This document shows, piece after piece, positions 58,006-64,000 of a stretch of DNA of 64,000 nt. Position 1 is the first letter of the stretch, and each line of letters opens with the position of its first letter. The position numbers were made by a program, and so were the translations under genes. The stretch covers positions 3,906,001 through 3,970,000 of the forward strand of contig NZ_CP039371.1 of assembly GCF_005080685.1 (NCBI RefSeq), read 5' to 3'. The notes below the pieces were generated by a model. That model saw only the letters and a program-made list of their open reading frames with translations. It had not been told where the DNA came from and did not search any database. Source of the DNA: Pseudomonas putida (lineage in GTDB: Bacteria; Pseudomonadota; Gammaproteobacteria; Pseudomonadales; Pseudomonadaceae).

Positions 58006-59379
58006 ATGCCCCAACGCAATGTCATCAATGCATCCGTCAGCCCCAAAGGCAGCCTGGAAACGCTGTCGCAACGTGAAGTCCAGCAACTGAGCGAAGTCGG
58101 TACCGGTAGCCTCTACACCCTGTTCCGCCAGTGCGCCCTGGCCATCCTCAACACCGGCGCGCATGTCGACAATGCCAAGACCATCCTCGAAGCCTACAAG
58201 GACTTCGAAGTCCGCATCCATCAGCAAGACCGTGGCGTGCGCCTGGAACTGCTGAACGCCCCCGCCGACGCCTTCGTCGACGGCGAAATGATTGCCAGCA
58301 CCCGCGAGATGCTGTTCAGCGCCCTGCGCGACATCGTCTACACCGAAAGCGAACTGGCCAGCCAGCGCATCGACCTGGAAAGCTCCCAGGGCATCACCGA
58401 CTACGTCTTCCATCTGCTGCGCAACGCCCGCACCCTGCGCCCCGGCGTTGAGCCGAAAATGGTCGTGTGCTGGGGTGGCCACTCGATCAGCACCGAGGAA
58501 TACCAGTACACCAAGAAGGTCGGCCACGAACTGGGGCTGCGCAAACTGGACGTCTGTACCGGCTGCGGCCCTGGCGTGATGAAGGGCCCGATGAAGGGCG
58601 CGACCATCGCCCACGCCAAGCAGCGCATGCACGGCAGCCGTTACCTGGGCCTGACCGAACCGGGCATCATCGCTGCCGAAGCGCCCAACCCGATCGTCAA
58701 CGAGCTGGTGATTCTGCCCGACATCGAGAAACGCCTCGAAGCCTTCGTGCGTGTCGGCCACGGCATCATCATCTTCCCCGGCGGCGCCGGCACCGCCGAG
58801 GAGTTCCTGTACCTGCTGGGCATCCTCATGCACCCGGACAACCAGGACCTGCCCTTCCCGGTCATCCTCACCGGCCCGCGCAGCGCCGAGCCGTTCCTGC
58901 AGCAGCTGCATGAGTTCGTCGGCGCTACCTTGGGCGAGGCCGCGCAGCGCCACTACCAGATCATCATCGACGACCCGGCCGAGGTGGCCCGGCAGATGGT
59001 CGAGGGGCTCAAGGCGGTGAAACAGTTCCGTCGCGAACGCAACGATGCCTTCCACTTCAATTGGCTGCTGCGGATCGAAGAAGGCTTCCAGCATCCGTTC
59101 GATCCTACCCATGCCAACATGGCCGGTCTGGCCCTGCACCGCGAACAACCGCCGCATGAGCTGGCGGCCAACCTGCGCCGGGCGTTTTCCGGGGTGGTGG
59201 CGGGTAACGTCAAGGACAAGGGCATCCGCCTGATCGAGGAGCACGGGCCGTACCAGATCCGTGGTGACAGCGCGGTGCTGGAGCCGTTGGGTCGGTTGCT
59301 GCAGGCGTTCGTCGACCAGCACCGGATGAAGCTGCCGGGCGGCACCGCGTATGTGCCGTGCTACCAGGTCGTGACCTGA
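58006..59379 (+). CDS. ppnN: Pyrimidine/purine nucleotide 5'-monophosphate nucleosidase (LOG family)
   Basis: This 457-residue protein matches E. coli YgdH/PpnN (about 454 residues). It has the LOG motif IIFPGGAGTAEEFLYLLGIL, and CTGCGPGVMKGPMKGATIAH. It cuts nucleoside monophosphates to base and ribose 5-phosphate and is known to be stimulated by (p)ppGpp in E. coli. It stands alone between two hairpins. Naming is confident by length and motif agreement. Confidence 0.92.
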   Translation: MPQRNVINASVSPKGSLETLSQREVQQLSEVGTGSLYTLFRQCALAILNTGAHVDNAKTILEAYKDFEVRIHQQDRGVRLELLNAPADAFVDGEMIASTREMLFSALRDIVYTESELASQRIDLESSQGITDYVFHLLRNARTLRPGVEPKMVVCWGGHSISTEEYQYTKKVGHELGLRKLDVCTGCGPGVMKGPMKGATIAHAKQRMHGSRYLGLTEPGIIAAEAPNPIVNELVILPDIEKRLEAFVRVGHGIIIFPGGAGTAEEFLYLLGILMHPDNQDLPFPVILTGPRSAEPFLQQLHEFVGATLGEAAQRHYQIIIDDPAEVARQMVEGLKAVKQFRRERNDAFHFNWLLRIEEGFQHPFDPTHANMAGLALHREQPPHELAANLRRAFSGVVAGNVKDKGIRLIEEHGPYQIRGDSAVLEPLGRLLQAFVDQHRMKLPGGTAYVPCYQVVT

Positions 59380-59387
59380 AACCACCG

Positions 59388-59406
59388 GGGGCCGCTTGGC
59401 GGCCCC
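59388..59406 (+). terminator. Hairpin after ppnN
   Basis: GGGGCCGC and GCGGCCCC form an 8-bp stem with a three-base loop, 9 bases after the stop. A shorter REP-like GCCGGCAAGCCGGC follows. Confidence 0.6.
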
Positions 59407-59446
59407 ATCGCCGGCAAGCCGGCGCCTACCCCGCCACAACGCGCCG

Positions 59447-60613
59447 CTAGCGGACCGGGCTGGCCACAGTGCGGTCATTCAGGCGAATGCTGTTGCGCCC
59501 GCCTCGCTTGGACTGATACAGCGCCACGTCACCCTGCTCGATCAACGCCGCCAGGCTCGGCGGTGGCTGGTCGAACAGGCTTGCGCCGATGCTCAAGGTC
59601 ACCGCCTCCGGGGTCGGCACGGCCTGCTCGGCCATGCGCTGGAACTCGTCGCGCAGCCGGCTGCCGAGTTCCACCACGCGGTCCCCGGAAGCATCGCTCA
59701 ACAGAATCACGAACTCGTCGCCACCCAACCGCGCCGCCAACGAACGTTCCGGCAGCACGCCGCGAATCATCTCGCTCAAGGCCACCAGCAGCCGGTCGCC
59801 TGCGGCATGCCCGTGCAGGTCGTTGACCAGCTTGAAGTTGTCGATGTCGATCAACAGCAAAGCGCCAGGCCGTGCGGCCGTCACTTCCTTGAACAGATGG
59901 CTGGCACGCACCTCCAGCGCCCGTCGGTTGTACAGCGCGGTCAGCGGGTCACGCGCCGCCAGGCGGGCAATCCGCTCCTCGCGGCGATAGCGCACGGTGC
60001 CGGTCATCGACAAGGCGATCAGCATGATCGCCATCGCCCCCTCGACCAGGGAAATCTGGATGATCAGCCCACCGAAGGTGGCCAAATCGATCAAGGTGCC
60101 CGGGGTCACCGCGATGATCGCCTTGAGCACGTAGAACAGGCCGTGCAGCAACAGCACGTAGCGCAGTTGCACGGCGCCCACGCTCAGCGACTTGCCGTGG
60201 GGACGCAACAGGAAGCTGGCCTTGAGCGTCAACAGCGCCACCAACAGCGAGTTGACCATCAGCATGACCTTGGACCACTGCGGCCCGACCGGCAGCAGCA
60301 ATAAGGCGAACCACACCAGCACGATCGACAGCCAGGCCCACGACAGGCGCGTCTGGGTGAAACGCACCACGCCGATCAGGAAGAATGCATGCGCCACGAC
60401 CAGCAGGCCGTTGGCGAACCAGATGCCGATGAACAGCAAGCCGATGCCACGCAGCAGCGCCAAGGTGCTGCCAATGGTGATGGTGGTGAAGCCGGCGCTC
60501 CAGAACAGCAAGGAAGGTTCACGCACGCTGCGCCATTCGATCGCCAGGTACAGGGCAGCAGCCGCTGCCAGGGCGATGGTGATGGTCAGCATCGTGATAG
60601 GGTCAAGCGCCAT
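59447..60613 (-). CDS. Membrane-anchored diguanylate cyclase (GGDEF)
   Basis: This 388-residue protein has about seven hydrophobic segments in the first 200 residues (TMLTITIALAAAAALYLAIE to GAMAIMLIALSMTGTV) and a GGDEF domain after it (LTALYNRRALEVRASHLF, LLLIDIDNFKLVNDLHGHAA, ARLGGDEFVILLSD). The GGDEF signature is intact, so it should make c-di-GMP. An RxxD inhibitory site five residues before GGDEF is not present. Signal sensed by the membrane part is unknown. Confidence 0.93.
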   Translation of the reverse strand: MALDPITMLTITIALAAAAALYLAIEWRSVREPSLLFWSAGFTTITIGSTLALLRGIGLLFIGIWFANGLLVVAHAFFLIGVVRFTQTRLSWAWLSIVLVWFALLLLPVGPQWSKVMLMVNSLLVALLTLKASFLLRPHGKSLSVGAVQLRYVLLLHGLFYVLKAIIAVTPGTLIDLATFGGLIIQISLVEGAMAIMLIALSMTGTVRYRREERIARLAARDPLTALYNRRALEVRASHLFKEVTAARPGALLLIDIDNFKLVNDLHGHAAGDRLLVALSEMIRGVLPERSLAARLGGDEFVILLSDASGDRVVELGSRLRDEFQRMAEQAVPTPEAVTLSIGASLFDQPPPSLAALIEQGDVALYQSKRGGRNSIRLNDRTVASPVR

Positions 60614-60846
60614 AAAAAGTGTGGCCTGTTTGGTTAAACGGAAAAGGCCTGATTGTATGCGCTTACAATGACTTTTCGCAGGGCCGCGCGGCGGTTTAGT
60701 CGCAATATGATATCAACCAGCCATTACCGACCGATGATAGCCCCACACGCGTCACTGCCACGGGCCAACAGCCTAGTGCATAAACAAGGTTCAAGCCTGT
60801 CGCAGATCTGTTCAGAATACCCGGACAGCCAGGAAATGGAGACTCC

Positions 60847-61803
60847 ATGAACGCTCTACGCAGCCTGTTTCAACGCCAATTGCAAAGCGGCGCGCTGTAC
60901 GCCGTGCTGGCCGCACTGGGCTTCAGCTTCAAGGCCATTTTCGTCAAGCTCGCCTACGCCTGCGGCGCGGTGGACGCCATCAGCCTGCTGGCCCTGCGCA
61001 TGGGCCTGTCGCTGCCCCTGTTCGCCTGGCTGGTGTGGTTCAGCCGCGGACAGTCCAGCACACCACTGGGCCTGGGCGATGGCCTGCGCGTAGCCCTGCT
61101 GGGCCTGCTCGGCTACTACCTGGCCAGCCTGTTCGACTTCTACGGGCTGCAATACATCAGCGCCGGGCTGGAGCGGCTGATCTTGTTCACCTACCCCACC
61201 CTGGTCCTGATCTTCCAGGCCATTGCCCTGCGGGAACGGCCAAGCAGCCGCACGCTGGGCGCAATGGGCCTGTGCTACCTGGGGCTGGGCATCGCCTTCG
61301 TGCATGACCTGAGCGTGTCCGGCATGGGCCATCAGGTGGTGCTGGGCTCGCTGTGGGTGTTCGCCAGTGCCGTCACCTACGCCCTGTACTATTCCGGCAC
61401 CGGGATGATGCTCAAGCGCATGGGCTCGATGCGCCTGGCCGGGCTGTGCGGCGCGGCGTCATCGGTGATGGTGCTGGCGCACTACCTGGTGGTGGCACCG
61501 GTCGGTCAGTTATGGCAACTGCCTGGCGCGGTCTGGCTGAATGCCGGGCTGATGGCGGTGTTCTCCACCGTGCTGCCGATCTACTGGGTGGCGTTGGCGA
61601 TCCAGCGCATGGGGCCGACCCAGACCGCCGCGGTCGGCAATCTCGGCCCGGTGCTGACGGTACTGGCCTCCTGGGCGATCCTCAGCGAGGACATTTCCAT
61701 CTATCAGTTGCTGGGGCTGGCCGTGGTGCTGTTCGCGGTATCGCGGCTCAAGCCCGGGCACAAGCCGGCCAAGGCCGCGGCTGGCGAAGAGGCCCCGGCC
61801 TGA
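60847..61803 (+). CDS. EamA/DMT-family transporter
   Basis: This 318-residue protein starts MNALRSLFQRQLQSGALYAV after a GGAG and has ten hydrophobic segments in two EamA halves (LYAVLAALGFSFKAIFVKLA, MGPTQTAAVGNLGPVLTVLA). It is a likely exporter of small metabolites. It ends four bases before the convergent pssA stop. Substrate unknown. Confidence 0.9.
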   Translation: MNALRSLFQRQLQSGALYAVLAALGFSFKAIFVKLAYACGAVDAISLLALRMGLSLPLFAWLVWFSRGQSSTPLGLGDGLRVALLGLLGYYLASLFDFYGLQYISAGLERLILFTYPTLVLIFQAIALRERPSSRTLGAMGLCYLGLGIAFVHDLSVSGMGHQVVLGSLWVFASAVTYALYYSGTGMMLKRMGSMRLAGLCGAASSVMVLAHYLVVAPVGQLWQLPGAVWLNAGLMAVFSTVLPIYWVALAIQRMGPTQTAAVGNLGPVLTVLASWAILSEDISIYQLLGLAVVLFAVSRLKPGHKPAKAAAGEEAPA

Positions 61804-61806
61804 GGC

Positions 61807-63135
61807 CTACAGCACCCGCTTGATCAACGGTTCCAGCCGGCTGTAACGCAGGCGCCGGAGGAACTTGCGCACCTCCTTGGGGTGCTCGGCCTTCTCCCCA
61901 AGCTCAGCCGGCGACTCGATCCTCGGCGCATGCTCACGAATGCCCTGCAGCTCGGCCTCCCTGGGTTGCAGCCAAAGCCCTGCGGGGTCGTCGATCAGCA
62001 GGCCGTTCTCCAGGTCGAGGTTGAAACCACGCGGGTTGAGGTTGTTGCCGGTGAGCAAGCTGTAGCGCTGGTCGACCCATACTCCCTTGGCATGGAAGGT
62101 GTGCCCCGGATCGTTCCAGATACGCACCTGCAACTGGCCCCGGGCAATGGCTGCCGCACGGCGGCGGGTGAAGGCGCGCAAGGTGTCCTCGTACAGGTAC
62201 GGCAACGCCCCGCTGGCACTGAACGGCTCGCCCGGCGCGATATAGAAATCGTTGGCAGTGCGATGACCGACGATCAATTCCACCTGCACACCGCGATCCA
62301 GGGCCTGGTCGATCTCGCGCATCACCACCCGGGGTGGGTTGAAGTACGGCGTGCTGATCACGATCTGCTGACGGGCGACCGCCAGCAGCGCGCACAGCGT
62401 GCGGTTGAGCGGGTTGCCGCGGCCCACCCCGAGCAACGGCACGACCCGCAATCCTTCGCTTGCGCCAGGCAGGGGCGCGGTGTAGTCCATGCGCCGCAGT
62501 CGTGCGCGCAGGCGCCGAATGTCACCGCGCAAGTGCCGGGAGGTAGGCGGCGCGGGCAGGTCCAGGCGTGGCGTCGCGGTATGGTGCAGCAGGCGCTGGA
62601 CCAGCTCGGCCATGGAATCGGCCAAGGCCCGTGAATGGAACAGGTGGTAGCGATCCAGGCGATAGCGATCGAAACGGTGCAGGTAGACGTTGTTCAGGCT
62701 GGCGCCGGTGTACAGCACGCAATCGTCGATGATGCTGCCTTTGAGGTGCAACACGCCGAACAATTCGCGGGTCTGCACCGGCACGCCGTAGATCACCACG
62801 TCCAACCCGCGCAGCTGGCGCTGGGCCTGGTACCACGCGGCATTGCCCGGCTGCCTGCCGGCGCCGAGCAGGCCCCGACGGGCACGGAACCAGTCGACCA
62901 CCACGACCACCTCAAGCTCGGGTCGCGCAGCCTTGGCCTGGTACAACGCATCGAGCACTTCCTGGCCCGCTTCGTCCTCTTGCAGGTACAAGGCGACGAT
63001 GACGATGCGCCGGGTCGCCGACCGGATGCGTTCGAGCAGACACGTGCGGTAGGCCACGGCATTGGGCAGCACCTGGATGGCGTCAGGGGTGATGACAAAG
63101 CCGCGCAACGCCGCCAGCATGGATTCGGGGTTCAA
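61807..63135 (-). CDS. pssA: CDP-diacylglycerol-serine O-phosphatidyltransferase (phospholipase D type)
   Basis: This 442-residue protein matches E. coli PssA along its length (IVALYLQEDEAGQEVLDALY, GVPVQTRELFGVLHLKGSII). It has two HKD motifs with His130 in LHLKGSIIDD and His348 in FHAKGVWVDQ, and ends LLTGNNLNPRGFNLDLENGL and a basic tail. It makes phosphatidylserine from CDP-diacylglycerol and serine at the membrane. The start is TTG with AAGGTG before it; an ATG lies five codons later. Confidence 0.9.
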   Translation of the reverse strand: MNPESMLAALRGFVITPDAIQVLPNAVAYRTCLLERIRSATRRIVIVALYLQEDEAGQEVLDALYQAKAARPELEVVVVVDWFRARRGLLGAGRQPGNAAWYQAQRQLRGLDVVIYGVPVQTRELFGVLHLKGSIIDDCVLYTGASLNNVYLHRFDRYRLDRYHLFHSRALADSMAELVQRLLHHTATPRLDLPAPPTSRHLRGDIRRLRARLRRMDYTAPLPGASEGLRVVPLLGVGRGNPLNRTLCALLAVARQQIVISTPYFNPPRVVMREIDQALDRGVQVELIVGHRTANDFYIAPGEPFSASGALPYLYEDTLRAFTRRRAAAIARGQLQVRIWNDPGHTFHAKGVWVDQRYSLLTGNNLNPRGFNLDLENGLLIDDPAGLWLQPREAELQGIREHAPRIESPAELGEKAEHPKEVRKFLRRLRYSRLEPLIKRVL

Positions 63136-63295
63136 CTACGTTCACCTTCTGTTTGCAATCGGGTCCATTCCTGGCCGCGGTCCCCGGGTGTAAGATCTGC
63201 CCGGCTACCACGGCCCATGACAACAAGAAACATGCGAGGCTTGTTCTACCACTGCCCCTGACGAACCCAGGCTCAGCTTGTACAGGAAGATCGCA

Positions 63296-64000
63296 ATGGC
63301 CCACCCCGCTTGCGCAAAGGCAACGCCCACTCCCTCTCAGACCTTCGGATTTCTGGTATTGCCCAATTTCACCACCATCGGCCTGGCGTCGGCGGTGGAA
63401 ACCCTGCGCATGGCCAACCTGGCAGCGCGTCACACCTTGTACCGTACCGTGCTGATTGCCGCCAGCCCGGAGCCGGTAATGGCCAGCAACGGCATGCGCG
63501 TCCTGCCTGATTACAGTATTGCAGACGCTCCGCCCCTGGATGCCCTGTTCGTGGTCGGCGCCAACCCGATCGACCGCAGCCGCAGCAACCGCCCGCTGGT
63601 CGACTGGCTGCGCCAACTGGCCCGTCGCGGCCTGCCGTTGGGCGGGATCTGCACCGGCAGCTACCTGCTGGCCAGGGCCGACCTGCTCAAAGGCTACCGC
63701 TGCACGATCCATTGGGAAGACATGCAGGCCTTGCAAGAGCATTTTCCCGGCATCGTCATCTCCAGCCAACTGTTCGAACTGGACCGCGACCGCTTCACCT
63801 GCTCCGGGGGCGTGGCAGCGATGGACATGATGCTGCAACTGGTCGCGCGCCAGGCCGGCGGCCAGGACGTCGCCGCCAAGGCTGCCGAACTGCTGCTGTG
63901 CGACCGGGTCCGCGGCGAACGCGAGCGCCAGCGGGTGCCGCTGCGTACCTTGCTCGGTAGCGCGCAACCCAAGCTGAGCCAGGTGGTGGCGATCATGGAG
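63296..64000 (+). CDS. AraC-family regulator with DJ-1/GlxA N-terminal domain, 3' cut by window
   Basis: The start MAHPACAKATPTPSQTFGFL follows AGGAAG. The 235 visible residues cover the amidotransferase-like sensor domain (LVLPNFTTIGLASAVETLRM, ICTGSYLLARADLLKGYRCT, FTCSGGVAAMDMMLQLVARQ) and the start of the link to the AraC DNA-binding domain, which lies beyond the window. The TIGLASAVETLRMAN segment resembles GbdR and ArgR-type regulators. The effector and targets are unknown. Confidence 0.85.
   Translation, partial: MAHPACAKATPTPSQTFGFLVLPNFTTIGLASAVETLRMANLAARHTLYRTVLIAASPEPVMASNGMRVLPDYSIADAPPLDALFVVGANPIDRSRSNRPLVDWLRQLARRGLPLGGICTGSYLLARADLLKGYRCTIHWEDMQALQEHFPGIVISSQLFELDRDRFTCSGGVAAMDMMLQLVARQAGGQDVAAKAAELLLCDRVRGERERQRVPLRTLLGSAQPKLSQVVAIME

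Overview
The window looks like chromosome of a Pseudomonas of the putida group. The coding is dense and GC-rich, there are many REP-type repeats around the core GCGGGCTTGCCCGC, and the gene content fits: pobA, split nicotinamide salvage genes, a DUF2986 protein, PssA, and a YeiH/LysR pair. No rRNA, tRNA, CRISPR array or prophage was seen.

Bases 1-20.5 kb look accessory. A truncated vanillyl-alcohol-oxidase-type flavoprotein at the left edge is followed by a minus-strand block: MFS transporter, SDR, LysR, AtuA-like protein, aldehyde dehydrogenase, SDR, SnoaL-like protein, LysR. Divergent from it are pobA and an NAD aldehyde dehydrogenase. A 38-nt element is repeated upstream of three minus-strand units (ALDH, AtuA-like, MFS), which suggests one regulon. 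Together these genes fit catabolism of an oxidised aromatic or terpenoid side chain to an aldehyde and acid, with 4-hydroxybenzoate to protocatechuate as one exit. To the right are a twice-frameshifted marR, an IS5-family transposase, and a long, visibly AT-richer RHS gene whose C-terminal tip is very short.

Bases 20.9-33.4 kb hold an Rrf2 regulator and NDH-2-like flavoprotein, a chemoreceptor, then the most interesting block: NCS1 permease, flavin reductase, LLM flavin monooxygenase, DUF1185 protein, alpha/beta hydrolase, aldehyde dehydrogenase, second flavin reductase, carboxymuconolactone-decarboxylase-like protein and FadR-type GntR regulator. Three copies of a FadR-type operator (core ATGGTATACCAT) sit before the permease, the first flavin reductase and the DUF1185 gene. 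The block resembles the Rut pyrimidine pathway in logic but lacks RutB and RutC types, so it is a candidate undescribed pathway for a nitrogen heterocycle or amide.

Bases 33.4-49.5 kb contain a NUDIX hydrolase, two convergent paralogous hybrid histidine kinases whose stop codons share CTAG, LysE and Lrp genes, a second NCS1 permease, and a nitrogen module (glnT, class II amidotransferase, GXGXG protein, FMN glutamate-synthase-like protein, ammonium transporter). A divergent XRE-cupin regulator faces that module, with a repeated operator candidate between them.

Bases 49.5-64 kb carry NAD salvage (nrtR with a frameshift, pncA, pncB), a small DUF2986 gene, an unusual dipeptidase, an MHS transporter, a frameshifted PAS-LuxR gene, LysR/YeiH, ppnN, a diguanylate cyclase, an EamA transporter, pssA, and a GlxA-type AraC regulator cut by the window end.
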